In this document: one piece after another, positions 8,796-16,985 of the stretch
Numbering within the stretch: the first letter of the stretch is position 1
Layout: each line of letters begins with the position of its first letter
From: Azospirillum rugosum
GTDB lineage: Bacteria > Pseudomonadota > Alphaproteobacteria > Azospirillales > Azospirillaceae
DNA length: 64,000 nt
Direction of reading: 5' to 3'
Assembly: GCF_017876155.1 (NCBI RefSeq)
Contig: NZ_JAGINP010000019.1
Location: 120,941-184,940 of the forward strand
Program-made: the position numbers and the translations under genes
The notes under the pieces: generated by a model
Databases searched by the model: none
Told to the model about the DNA's origin: nothing
The model's input: only the letters and a program-made list of their open reading frames with translations

Positions 8796-9598
8796 GACTG
8801 CGCCTCCGTCTTGCGCTGCAGGGCGATGATGCCGAGGGCGATGAGCAACGACAGCACGGTGAGGAGAGTCGACACGGCGGCCAGCACCGGCGTCAGCTCC
8901 CAGCGGATGGAGCTGTACATCTTGACCGGCAGGGTCATGCTGTCGGTGCCGGTGAGGAAATAGGCGACGACCACCTCGTCGAGCGACATCAGGAAGGCGA
9001 ACAGGGCGCCCACCGCGATGGAGGGCCCGAGCTGCGGCAGCACCACGCGGAAGAAGATTGTCCGCCGCGACGCCCCCATGATCGAGGCCACCGTCTCCAG
9101 CGCCACGTCCGAATGCTGCAACCCGGACATCACGGAGATCATGATGTAGGGCGTGGTCAGCATGACGTGGGCAAGGACGACGCCCAGCGTCGTGTCGAGC
9201 AGCCCCCAGTCGGAGAATTGCAGGTAGAGGCCGAGGCCGAGCACGATGACCGGCACCAGCATCGGCATCATGAAGAGGCCGCGCAGCAGGCCCCGGCCGG
9301 GCAGGTTGGAGCGGGCCAGCGCGTAGGCCGCCGGCACGGCGAGCAGCAGGGCGAGCGCGGTGGTCGTTACCGCGACGAACAGGCTCTGCACCATCGATCC
9401 CCACCAGGCGGGGTCGGTGAAGAACTGCCGGTAGAGGGCGAGCGAGAACTCGCGCGGCGGGAACTCGATCTGCCCGGCGTTGCCGAAGGAGATCGGCACG
9501 ACGATCAGGCTGGGGACCAGCAGGAAGACGTAGCAGACCCAGGCGGCGGCCGTGACGACACGGCGGGCGATGGCGCTGGAGCCGAACAGCGGGTTCAT
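8792..9598 (-). CDS. ABC transporter permease, PotC-like
   Basis: A 268-residue inner-membrane protein with about six hydrophobic helices. The BPD_transp_1 cytoplasmic loop (ETVASIMGASRRTIFFRVVLP, the EAA motif that contacts the ATPase) is at about residues 175-195. The start at 9598 overlaps the previous gene by four bases (ATGA), the same coupling as at its 3' end, so permeases and ATPase are made in fixed ratio. Confidence 0.88.
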   Translation of the reverse strand: MNPLFGSSAIARRVVTAAAWVCYVFLLVPSLIVVPISFGNAGQIEFPPREFSLALYRQFFTDPAWWGSMVQSLFVAVTTTALALLLAVPAAYALARSNLPGRGLLRGLFMMPMLVPVIVLGLGLYLQFSDWGLLDTTLGVVLAHVMLTTPYIMISVMSGLQHSDVALETVASIMGASRRTIFFRVVLPQLGPSIAVGALFAFLMSLDEVVVAYFLTGTDSMTLPVKMYSSIRWELTPVLAAVSTLLTVLSLLIALGIIALQRKTEAQS

Positions 9599-10497
9599 GC
9601 CGCACCTCCCGGCAGACCGCCGCCGCGCACCCGCCCCAGCATCGCGACCAGCAGGCCGGAGATGGCCAGCAGCACGACGGCGGTGGCCGAGGCGGCGGGC
9701 CAGTCCAGCGTCTGGCGCGTGTAGAAGTCGACGAGGTTGGCGACCATCATGTCCTGCCGCCCGCCGAGCAGGGCCGGGGTGATGTACATGCCGATCGACA
9801 GCGTGACGTTGATGAGGACGCCAGCGACGACGCCGGGCATGCTGAGCGGCAGGATGACCTTCCAGAAGATGCGCAGCGCGCCGGCACCCATGGTCTCCGC
9901 GGCGAGCACGAGCCGGCGGTCGAGCGCGAGCAGGCTGCCGAGGATCGACAGGATCATAAAGGGCAGCAGGAAGTTGATCATGCCCAGCACGACGCCGACG
10001 CGGTTGAACATCATCGGCAGGTTGACCTGGCCGCCGCTGAGATAGCCGAGCAGCTGGTTCAGCAGTCCCTGGTTGCCGAACACCGCGACCAGCGCGAAGC
10101 TCTTCACCAGGATGCTGGTCCAGAAGGGCAGCATCACCATGATGAGGCAGGCGGTCCGCCGCCGCGGCGGCTGGGCCGCCAGATGCAGCGCCACCGGATA
10201 GCCGAAGACCAGGCTGACGAGCGTGCCGGTGACGGCGATCTCGATCGTGTTGCGCAGCACCTTCAGGAACAGGGTGCTGGTCGCCAGTTCGCCGTAGGCG
10301 CGCACCGACAGCTGGCCGTCGTACAGGCTGGTCCACACCGTCAGGCCGAGCGGGTAGAGCAGGATGCCGAGCATCAGCAGGGTCAGGGGCGCCAGCAGCA
10401 GGATGGCCGACCAGGGGCCGAGACCCGATGTTGCGCCCGAGGATTGGGCGGAGGGGTGGGCCGAGGAATGGTCCAAGGAGAGGGATGAGCTGGTCAA
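9595..10497 (-). CDS. ABC transporter permease, PotB-like
   Basis: A 300-residue inner-membrane permease with six predicted helices and the EAA loop at residues about 210-230 (AAETMGAGALRIFWKVILP). The reading frame opens with TTG at 10497; the first 27 residues are Ser-rich and soluble and no ATG is available before the first membrane helix, so the exact start is uncertain. First gene of the operon running from here to 3716. The perfect inverted repeat at 10601-10628 sits about 105 bases upstream, where a repressor would act. Confidence 0.85.
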   Translation of the reverse strand: MTSSSLSLDHSSAHPSAQSSGATSGLGPWSAILLLAPLTLLMLGILLYPLGLTVWTSLYDGQLSVRAYGELATSTLFLKVLRNTIEIAVTGTLVSLVFGYPVALHLAAQPPRRRTACLIMVMLPFWTSILVKSFALVAVFGNQGLLNQLLGYLSGGQVNLPMMFNRVGVVLGMINFLLPFMILSILGSLLALDRRLVLAAETMGAGALRIFWKVILPLSMPGVVAGVLINVTLSIGMYITPALLGGRQDMMVANLVDFYTRQTLDWPAASATAVVLLAISGLLVAMLGRVRGGGLPGGAA

Positions 10498-10600
10498 CGC
10501 GGCACGTCCTTCCGTTCCGGCGCGGGACCCCGGGGGCGCTCACCGAGCGCCGCCAGCGGATGATTACGGAAGTATGTCCAGCAAATTTCAGGAAGGCAAC

Positions 10601-10628
10601 GCCAATTTTCAAAATTCTGAAAATTGGC
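10601..10628. promoter_or_regulatory. Inverted repeat, candidate operator of the XRE-cupin regulator
   Basis: GCCAATTTTCA, six bases, then TGAAAATTGGC: two perfect 11-bp arms. It lies between the 3' end of the XRE-cupin regulator gene and the first gene of the transporter operon. TTCTGAAAA at 10615-10623 is repeated as TTTTCAGAA at 11393-11401, in the promoter region between the regulator and the aldehyde dehydrogenase. This is the arrangement expected for PuuR-type control. Confidence 0.7.
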
Positions 10629-10662
10629 CGGTGGCCATTGGGCAACCGTCAGATGTCGGCCG

Positions 10663-11292
10663 TCAGATGTCGGCGTTCACCCAGAACACGGTGGCCGGCC
10701 GCGCGCTGCTGTTGGCGAAGCGGTGCGGCTTGTCGCTGGAGAAGGCGAAGCAGTCGCCCTCGTAGAGCATGAAGGTCTCGCCGTCGATCTGCAGCTCCAG
10801 CGCGCCGGACAGGATGAAGCCGATCTCCTCGCCCTTGTGGGAATAGGGCTGCGTGCCGGAATGGCAACCGGGCTGGATCACCATGAAGAAGCCGCGCAGG
10901 CGCTTGCTCGCTGCCGGCGAGGCGACGTCCTTGCGGATGCCGTCGATGTCCAGCAGGTGCGAGCGTTCGCCGGCCCGCACGATGTAGCGGTTTTCGACCT
11001 GCTTGGAAGAAGACGGGTCGATCAGCCAGGCCGGCATGACGCCGAAGGCGGCGGCGACCGTGTAGACGGTCCGCACCGTCGGCGACACCAGCCCGCGCTC
11101 CAGCTGGGACAGCGTGCCGATCGAGACGCCGGTCGCCTTGGCGAGGTCGGTCAGCGTCATGCCCGCCTTCAGCCGCAGGTCGCGGATGCGCTGGCCAAGC
11201 TTCTGCGTCTCCTCGTCTGGGTTTGTGCCCGGGTTCGTGCCGGTCGCCTGGGCGCGTCCGGCGCTGTCGTCAGCGGTCTTCATGTGGGGCAT
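10663..11292 (-). CDS. XRE-type regulator with C-terminal cupin (PuuR-like)
   Basis: A 209-residue regulator. An HTH_3 domain occupies residues about 30-88 (GMTLTDLAKATGVSIGTLSQLERG), and a cupin_2 barrel occupies residues about 135-205 (HKGEEIGFILSGALELQIDGE). This two-domain form is that of PuuR, which represses putrescine catabolism and is released by the polyamine itself through the cupin. It stands between the transporter operon and the divergent aldehyde dehydrogenase, the natural place for a local regulator. The first 28 residues are a disordered Thr/Asn-rich leader, so a later start is possible. Confidence 0.85.
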   Translation of the reverse strand: MPHMKTADDSAGRAQATGTNPGTNPDEETQKLGQRIRDLRLKAGMTLTDLAKATGVSIGTLSQLERGLVSPTVRTVYTVAAAFGVMPAWLIDPSSSKQVENRYIVRAGERSHLLDIDGIRKDVASPAASKRLRGFFMVIQPGCHSGTQPYSHKGEEIGFILSGALELQIDGETFMLYEGDCFAFSSDKPHRFANSSARPATVFWVNADI

Positions 11293-11392
11293 GGATGGGG
11301 CGCGTCCGTGTTCCGACGGGATGGCCGCCGAACGGGCGGCGGGCCTTTTCTGCTCGCGAGGATAGCAACAGCTTTCAGTGCTGTCAGTTCGT

Positions 11393-11401
11393 TTTTCAGA
11401 A
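11393..11401. promoter_or_regulatory. Possible operator half-site in the regulator/aldehyde dehydrogenase promoter region
   Basis: TTTTCAGAA here is the reverse complement of TTCTGAAAA inside the inverted repeat at 10601-10628. It sits in the 197-bp divergent region between the XRE-cupin regulator and the aldehyde dehydrogenase gene, within an A/T-rich patch (11385-11415). Short match; suggestive only. Confidence 0.4.
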
Positions 11402-11489
11402 AACCAAAAATTTGCGGTGGAGCGGTCCGTGCGAATGCCCTATCATCCGCCTCCGATGGCCGGACGGGCCGCCTCGTGGAAAGACACTC

Positions 11490-12977
11490 ATGCCAGCAAC
11501 GATCGATTGGCACGCTCGCGCCGCCGCGCTCAGCGTGAACGGCAGCGCTTTCGTGAACGGACGCTACGTCCCGGCGCGCTCCGGCAAGACCTTCGACTGC
11601 GTCAACCCGGCGACCGGCAAAGTGCTGGCCCAGGTGGCGGCCTGCGACGTCGAGGACGTTAACCACGCGGTCGCGGTGGCGCGCCAAGCCTTCGAATCCG
11701 GCGTGTGGTCGCGCATGGCGCCGCGCGAGCGAAAGAAGCGGCTGGCCGCCTTCGCCGACCTGATCGCGTCCAACACGGAGGAACTCGCTCTCCTTGAGAC
11801 GCTCGACATGGGCAAGCCGATCCGCGACAGCCTTGCCGTCGACCTGCCGCTGTCGGCGCAGTGCATCGACTGGTACGCGGAAGCGATCGACAAGCTCTAC
11901 GACGAGATCGCGCCGACCGCCTCCACCGCGGTGTCGCTGATCCGCCGCGAACCGCTGGGCGTCGTCGCCGCGGTGGTGCCGTGGAACTTCCCGCTGCTCA
12001 TGGCGGCCTGGAAGCTCGGCCCGATCCTGGCCGCCGGCAATTCGGTGATCCTGAAGCCGGCCGAACAGTCGCCGCTCACCGCCATTAGACTCGGCGAGTT
12101 GGCCGCTCAGGCCGGCATCCCCGACGGGGTGTTCAACGTGCTGCCCGGTTTCGGCGAGACCGCCGGCCGTGCGCTCGGCCTGCACATGGACGTCGACGCG
12201 GTCGCCTTCACCGGCTCCACCGAGGTCGGGAAATACTTCCTCCAGTATTCCGGCCAGTCGAACATGAAGCGGGTCGGCCTGGAATGCGGGGGCAAGAGCC
12301 CGAACATCATCCTGGCCGACGCGCCCGATCTCGACGCCGCGGCGACGGCCGCCGCCTGGGGCATCTTCTACAACCAGGGCGAGGTCTGCAACGCCGGCTC
12401 CCGCCTGATCGTGGAGCGCGGCGTCAAGGACGAGGTGGTGGAAAAGGTCGTCGCGGTCGGCAGCGCCATCAAGGTCGGCGATCCGCTCGACCCGGCGACC
12501 GAGATGGGCGCCATGGTCGACGGCCGGCAGACCGAGCGCGTCCTGGAGTACATCGCGAAGGGCAAGGCGGAGGGCGCCACGCTCCGGCTCGGCGGCAACC
12601 GCGTCGCGGGCGAGGGCTGCTTCATCGAGGCGACCCTGTTCGACGACGTGACCAGCGGCATGACCATCGCCCGCGAGGAGATCTTCGGCCCGGTCCTGGC
12701 GACCATCGCCGCGGCCGACGTCGACGAGGCGATCCGCATCGGCAACGACACCAGCTACGGCCTCGCCGCGGCGGTGTGGACCCGCGACATCAACACGGCC
12801 TTCAAGGCCTCCTCGGCGCTGCGGGCCGGCGTCGTCTGGGTGAACTGCTTCGACCACGGCGACATTTCCTCGCCGTTCGGCGGCTTCAAGCAATCCGGCT
12901 TCGGGCGGGACAAGTCGCTGCACGCGCTGGAGAAGTACACCGAGCTGAAGGCGACCTGGATCCATCTCGGGCAGTGA
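11490..12977 (+). CDS. Aldehyde dehydrogenase, gamma-glutamyl-aminobutyraldehyde type (PuuC-like)
   Basis: A 495-residue NAD(P)-dependent aldehyde dehydrogenase. The general base glutamate is E265 (LECGGKSPN) and the catalytic cysteine is C300 (NQGEVCNAGSR); the cofactor segment FTGSTEVGKYF lies at about 235-245. Length equals that of E. coli PuuC, and sequence character fits the PuuC group, which oxidises gamma-glutamyl-gamma-aminobutyraldehyde and other amino-aldehydes. A GGAAAG ribosome site precedes ATG 11490. It is divergent from the XRE-cupin regulator and ten bases ahead of the lyase gene, forming the second arm of the amine locus. Confidence 0.85.
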   Translation: MPATIDWHARAAALSVNGSAFVNGRYVPARSGKTFDCVNPATGKVLAQVAACDVEDVNHAVAVARQAFESGVWSRMAPRERKKRLAAFADLIASNTEELALLETLDMGKPIRDSLAVDLPLSAQCIDWYAEAIDKLYDEIAPTASTAVSLIRREPLGVVAAVVPWNFPLLMAAWKLGPILAAGNSVILKPAEQSPLTAIRLGELAAQAGIPDGVFNVLPGFGETAGRALGLHMDVDAVAFTGSTEVGKYFLQYSGQSNMKRVGLECGGKSPNIILADAPDLDAAATAAAWGIFYNQGEVCNAGSRLIVERGVKDEVVEKVVAVGSAIKVGDPLDPATEMGAMVDGRQTERVLEYIAKGKAEGATLRLGGNRVAGEGCFIEATLFDDVTSGMTIAREEIFGPVLATIAAADVDEAIRIGNDTSYGLAAAVWTRDINTAFKASSALRAGVVWVNCFDHGDISSPFGGFKQSGFGRDKSLHALEKYTELKATWIHLGQ

Positions 12978-12987
12978 GGGGGGCACC

Positions 12988-13899
12988 GTGCCAGACCTGA
13001 TGTTCAGCGGGCTCATCCCGGCCTTCCCGACGCCGCTGCGCGCCGACGGCACGCTCGACGAGGCCGGGCTGGAGCGGATCGTCGCCTACCAGATCGACCG
13101 CGGCGCCTCGGGCCTCGTACCGCTCGGCGGCACGGGGGAGGCGACCTCCTTCGACCTGGCGACCAGCCGACGGATTATGGAGGTCACCGTTTCCGTCGCC
13201 GGCGGGCGCGTGCCGGTGGTCGGTGGCGTGCTCGCCCCCGGCTTCGGCGGTGCGGTGGAGATCGGGCGGATGTGCCGCGCGGCCGGCGCCGACGGGCTGA
13301 TGGTCATCCCGCCCTATTACGCGCGGACCGACCAGGAGGGCGTGCTGCGCTATTTCCGCGCCCTCGCCCCCGAACTCGGGCTGCCGATCCTCTATTACGA
13401 CAACCCGTTCCGCAGCCACATCGTCACCGCGCCGGAGACGATCGCGCGGATGGCCGAGGAACGGCTGATCGTCGGTATGAAGGCGTCGAACACCGATCTC
13501 TACCACCTCGACCGCCTGTCGAAGCTGGTCGACGACGCCTTCTGCCTGCTGAGCGGCCAGGACACGCTGTTCGTCCAGCAGGTCATTCTCGGCGCCAAGG
13601 GGGGCGTGTTGACGTCGGCGGCGCTGCTGCCCGATCACTGGGCGAAGGTCCAGGCGCTTGCCGAAAGCGGCCATGTGGCGGAGGCGCTGGCCGCCCAGGC
13701 CCAGCTCAATCCCTTGATGGACGCGTTGTTCGCCGAACAGTTTCCGGAAGCGGTCCGGCGGGCCTTCGCCCTAATCGGCCTGCCGATCGGACGCTCGCTT
13801 CCCCCCGTCGGCAGCCTCTCCGAGGCCGCCGAAGCAAGGCTCGCTGCGGCGGTTGAAGCGCTGATCGCCGCAGGTACGTTGGCGCGCGTCGGAACCTGA
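12988..13899 (+). CDS. Dihydrodipicolinate synthase (DapA) family lyase/aldolase
   Basis: A 303-residue class I aldolase-type TIM barrel. The Schiff-base lysine is K165 (GMKASN), the tyrosine of the YxNP motif is Y137, and GGTGEATS at 47-54 is the dicarboxylate-binding loop. GTG start with AGGGGGG just upstream. It is unlikely to be biosynthetic DapA given its place after a catabolic aldehyde dehydrogenase; relatives include deaminases of hydroxyproline catabolism and keto-deoxy-sugar aldolases. Substrate unresolved. A strong hairpin follows at 13925-13968. Confidence 0.82.
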   Translation: MPDLMFSGLIPAFPTPLRADGTLDEAGLERIVAYQIDRGASGLVPLGGTGEATSFDLATSRRIMEVTVSVAGGRVPVVGGVLAPGFGGAVEIGRMCRAAGADGLMVIPPYYARTDQEGVLRYFRALAPELGLPILYYDNPFRSHIVTAPETIARMAEERLIVGMKASNTDLYHLDRLSKLVDDAFCLLSGQDTLFVQQVILGAKGGVLTSAALLPDHWAKVQALAESGHVAEALAAQAQLNPLMDALFAEQFPEAVRRAFALIGLPIGRSLPPVGSLSEAAEARLAAAVEALIAAGTLARVGT

Positions 13900-13924
13900 G
13901 CCGAAGGTCTCGCACGCTGACCTC

Positions 13925-13968
13925 CTTCTGAGTGCCGAACCCTTATCTGAGGGTTCGGCACTCAGAAG
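13925..13968. terminator. Very strong hairpin after the lyase gene
   Basis: CTTCTGAGTGCCGAACCC, eight bases, then the exact reverse complement: 18-bp perfect arms beginning 26 bases after the lyase stop codon. No T-run follows on the plus strand (A/G-rich instead), so it is not a textbook intrinsic terminator. It may act as an mRNA 3' stabiliser or be a remnant of a palindromic repeat. Confidence 0.6.
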
Positions 13969-14521
13969 AAAGAAGGAATAGCCCGCTGGAAACCATTGCA
14001 TGCCGCAATAGAACACGCACCAGACCGCCATCCTCCGGGCGGGCGATGCCCTACGTCCCGACATCGACACCAGGGCCAGCACCGGGTAGCCGCATTTCAC
14101 AGCAAATTTTCTATAAACCATCTTATAAAGCTTAAGCGTGGCAATGAGTAGGTTCTATCCTGAAGTGCAACTCTTGTGGCGGTACAAAGGCTTAGCGGCT
14201 TCAGGGGGTCCGGATGGGCACACAAGCTTCAGGTTGCTGGACGACCCGTACCAGTTGATCGGGCCGATGATCGCCCAGGCGTCCGCCAAGTCGAGCCGAG
14301 CGTAGAGGTCGAGATCCCACATCAGGTCGGGTTCGGCTTTCGTCCTTGCCGTAGCAGTTGCAGGGCCAGACGCACAGTGCCATGGAGGTCGAGACGCAGG
14401 CGTTGCAGCTCTGAATCCGGGCGCGGCCATACAGCTTGCCCAGATCCTCGACGTCAATCTCCAGATCCTGCGGAAGTTCTCGTTCCATGCGGAGCGCCAA
14501 AGCGCGGGCCTTGCTGATCGT
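13969..14521. other. Long intergenic stretch with possible decayed coding sequence
   Basis: No intact gene can be supported. On the minus strand, from about 14520 to 14400, a protein-like helical segment is readable (ALRMERELPQDLEIDVEDL), after which the frame loses sense. A second plausible segment (DLDLYARLDLADAWAIIG) is in another minus frame at about 14320-14260. Together they look like a frameshifted, unrecognised gene remnant. The part from 14090 to 14160 is AT-rich. Confidence 0.3.
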
Positions 14522-15553
14522 TCAATCCGTGTGGCCGACCGGCGTACCGCCGGGCCGGATGCTCCGCGCCGGCTCTTCCTCTTGCCCGTCCGGCCCAGTC
14601 TTCTTCAGAACGCCGGCGATGGTGCGGGGCTGCGGCGGGTCGTCCCCGGCCGGCCAGCCTTCCCGTTGGCGCCTGCGGTCGCCGTCGGTTTCCTCCGTCT
14701 GGTCGTGGAACAGCACCACCCGGGTCGGGAACGGCAGGTCGATGCCGGCTTGGCCCAACTGGTCCTTGATGGCGGCGATGACATCGTGGCGGACCCGCAA
14801 CACCTCATGCTGGCGCGCGTCGGTCCACCAGCGCGCGCGGATGTTCACCGTGGAGCCGGCCAACTCCACCGCCAGCGCCTCGGGCGGCGGATCGTCGCGC
14901 ACGCCGTCCACGCCGCGCAGAGCGTCCAGGATCACGCCCGCCGCCCGCCGCACGTCGTCGCCGTAGCCCACGCCGACGTCGTGCTCGCTGCGGCGGATAC
15001 CGTAGGCGGTGTTCACCGTGACGGCGTTGGTGAAGATCTCGCCGTTGGGCACGAAGACCCGGCGACCGTCGTAGGTCTTGATCACGGTGGTGCGCGTCTC
15101 GATGCCCTCGACGGTCCCCTCGAAGCTCTTGAAGACGATCTGATCGCCGATGCGGAAGGGCTGGCGCAGCAGGATCAGGATGCCTGCCAGGAAGTTCTGC
15201 AGGATGTCCTTGAAGGCGAAGCCGATGGCGACGCTGCCGATGCCGAGCAGGCCCAGCAGATCGACCGGCTTGACCGAGGGGAACATGATCGTGACGGCCA
15301 CGAGCAGTCCCAGGAAGCGCAGCCCCCACTGCGACAACCGACCGAGCACAAGCCCGACGTTGCGCGCGGGATGTCGTGCCGAGGCCCGGAGAATTCCCAT
15401 CCGCACCGCCCACCCGATGCCCCAGAACAGCAGGAAGACGACGCCGCCGATAGCGAATTTCGGAAGGAACGCCATGGTCCAGTCCACGATGCCGTCCAGC
15501 GACGACAAGGTGGTGGACAGGTCCGCGTCCACCGCGTGTTCGACTTGCGCCAT
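14522..15553 (-). CDS. MscS-family mechanosensitive channel
   Basis: A 343-residue small-conductance mechanosensitive channel. Three membrane helices fill residues about 25-130; the third is the Gly/Ala-rich pore helix (LLGLLGIGSVAIGFAFKDIL). The MscS beta domain follows (IGDQIVFKSFEGTVEGIETR, FVPNGEIFTNAV) and then the mixed alpha/beta cage. ATG 15553 with CGAGG upstream was preferred to a TTG at 15598. The last 55 residues are charged and unstructured. It would release solutes under hypo-osmotic shock. An EcfG-type promoter match lies 45 bases upstream. Confidence 0.88.
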   Translation of the reverse strand: MAQVEHAVDADLSTTLSSLDGIVDWTMAFLPKFAIGGVVFLLFWGIGWAVRMGILRASARHPARNVGLVLGRLSQWGLRFLGLLVAVTIMFPSVKPVDLLGLLGIGSVAIGFAFKDILQNFLAGILILLRQPFRIGDQIVFKSFEGTVEGIETRTTVIKTYDGRRVFVPNGEIFTNAVTVNTAYGIRRSEHDVGVGYGDDVRRAAGVILDALRGVDGVRDDPPPEALAVELAGSTVNIRARWWTDARQHEVLRVRHDVIAAIKDQLGQAGIDLPFPTRVVLFHDQTEETDGDRRRQREGWPAGDDPPQPRTIAGVLKKTGPDGQEEEPARSIRPGGTPVGHTD

Positions 15554-15597
15554 GCGGCCTCGCAACGTGGGCGTTTTCGGGGTTGGGGCACCGGGCA

Positions 15598-15623
15598 AAC
15601 TCGGTTCGCACCGGTTGGGTTCC
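15598..15623 (-). promoter_or_regulatory. Candidate EcfG-type (general stress) promoter for mscS
   Basis: On the minus strand: GGAAC, 17 bases, AGTT, ending 45 bases before the MscS start. EcfG sigma factors of alphaproteobacteria recognise GGAAC-N16/17-CGTT; the A in place of C recurs in other candidate sites nearby. Confidence 0.5.
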
Positions 15624-15646
15624 CTGGACCGGGATGGTCCCGACGG

Positions 15647-16594
15647 TCAGCTGGATGGTGATGGCACGTAGACGGCTACGGCGCCCGGACGGACCTGGAA
15701 GCGGACGGGGGTGGCCGTCGCGATGCCGCCGTCTGTGTTGACGGCCAGCGGCTTGCCCGTACGCACCTCCAGCTCCGTGCAGGCGAAGGAACGGACGCCG
15801 CGCCATTCGGCCTGTTTGCCCCGGCGCAGCGCGGGCAGCACGGCGAGCAGCTCCAGCCAGTGCCGAGGTTCAAGGCTGTAGACGTGCAGCAGGCCGTCGT
15901 CGGGTTCAGCCTCCCACGCGACCGTCAGGCCGCCGCCGTGATGCCGTCCGTTTCCGACGCTCACCTGCAGCGTCCGGACCCGCTCGACGCGTCCATCGTA
16001 CGCCAAGTCCGCGGAGAACCGCCGCAAGCCGGCCAGGCGACGCACGGTCGCGAGGGCGTACGCCAGAACGCCCCAGCGCTTCTTCATCCCGGTCGAAAGA
16101 GCGTCGGCCAGGTCCGTTGCGAAACCGACGCTCGCCACGTTCCAGAAGAGGTGCCCGTTGGCCACGCCGAGGTCGAGCGTGCGCGTGGTCCCGTTCAGAA
16201 TCACGCGGGCGGCGGAAACCGGGTCCGCCGGAATGCCGAGCGTGCGCGCCAGATCGTTCGCCGTCCCAAGCGGCAGGATGCCGAGGGGCCGACCGCTGTC
16301 CACCACCGCTTCGGCCGCGGCGTTGAGCGTTCCATCGCCCCCGCCGATGACGATGCAATGGACGTCACCCGCGCGTTCCCGGATGACGTCGGGCATGGCG
16401 TGCTTTTTCGGGAAGACGTGCGCTTCGACGTCCATTCCGCCGGACCGCAGGGCTGCCGTGACCTCCGTGAGGTCGCATTCTCCGTTGCCCGCGTGGCGGT
16501 TGACCAGCAGCAGGGCGCGGCGCGGCGGCGCGGGGTGGGCGGCGGCCTCGGGGAAATCCGCGCTGGGGGAGCCGGCGTTCCTGTCTGCGGGCAT
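15647..16594 (-). CDS. Diacylglycerol/lipid kinase family protein (YegS/DagK-like)
   Basis: A 315-residue lipid kinase. Residues about 28-150 form the DAGK catalytic domain with the nucleotide loop IGGGDGTLNAAAEAV and the PLGTANDLARTLGIP motif; the C-terminal beta sandwich ends near residue 310. It likely phosphorylates a membrane lipid such as diacylglycerol or phosphatidylglycerol at the inner leaflet. It follows the DUF1328 gene by 12 bases and precedes mscS by 93, so the three may form an envelope-stress operon. Confidence 0.82.
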   Translation of the reverse strand: MPADRNAGSPSADFPEAAAHPAPPRRALLLVNRHAGNGECDLTEVTAALRSGGMDVEAHVFPKKHAMPDVIRERAGDVHCIVIGGGDGTLNAAAEAVVDSGRPLGILPLGTANDLARTLGIPADPVSAARVILNGTTRTLDLGVANGHLFWNVASVGFATDLADALSTGMKKRWGVLAYALATVRRLAGLRRFSADLAYDGRVERVRTLQVSVGNGRHHGGGLTVAWEAEPDDGLLHVYSLEPRHWLELLAVLPALRRGKQAEWRGVRSFACTELEVRTGKPLAVNTDGGIATATPVRFQVRPGAVAVYVPSPSS

Positions 16595-16606
16595 GCGGGC
16601 TCGCCC

Positions 16607-16780
16607 TTAGAAAAATGCTTCGCCCGCCAAAAATGCGAGCACCAGGAAGATCAGAAAGATAACCAGCGCAATTCCGAACAGGACTTTCGCCACGCCGGCC
16701 GTGGCCGACGAGACCCCGGTGAATCCCAGGGCTCCGGTGATCAGCGACACGACGAAGAAAATCAGTGCCCACTTCAGCAT
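16607..16780 (-). CDS. DUF1328 small membrane protein, 57 aa
   Basis: A two-helix membrane protein (MLKWALIFFVVSLITGALGF at the start, VLFGIALVIFLIFLVLAFLA in the second half), the whole length of the DUF1328/YtjA family. Function is unknown; in alphaproteobacteria such genes commonly belong to the general stress regulon. ATG 16780 with GGAGG in the preceding bases. An EcfG-type promoter match stands at 16818-16843. Confidence 0.85.
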   Translation of the reverse strand: MLKWALIFFVVSLITGALGFTGVSSATAGVAKVLFGIALVIFLIFLVLAFLAGEAFF

Positions 16781-16817
16781 GGCATCCTCCCGCGCGGTCG
16801 TCCGCCGCCTTTGACGG

Positions 16818-16843
16818 AACTCCGCCGGTCCCCGATCGGTTCC
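16818..16843 (-). promoter_or_regulatory. Candidate EcfG-type promoter for the DUF1328/lipid kinase genes
   Basis: Minus strand GGAAC, 17 bases, AGTT, about 38 bases upstream of the DUF1328 start codon. Same pattern as the sites at 15598, 18170, 18871, 30440 and 31057. Confidence 0.5.
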
Positions 16844-16985
16844 GCGCCACGGTTGCCGCGAAGAGGGCAAGGTTGCGCGACGCGCCCGGTCCCCTCCCGA
16901 GAGTTTCTCGGAAGGGCGGGGTGGCGGCGCGCACCCGACCGTCACGTCGGCGCTGACGCGGCGCCCACGCTCGGCGCTCCGTCGA

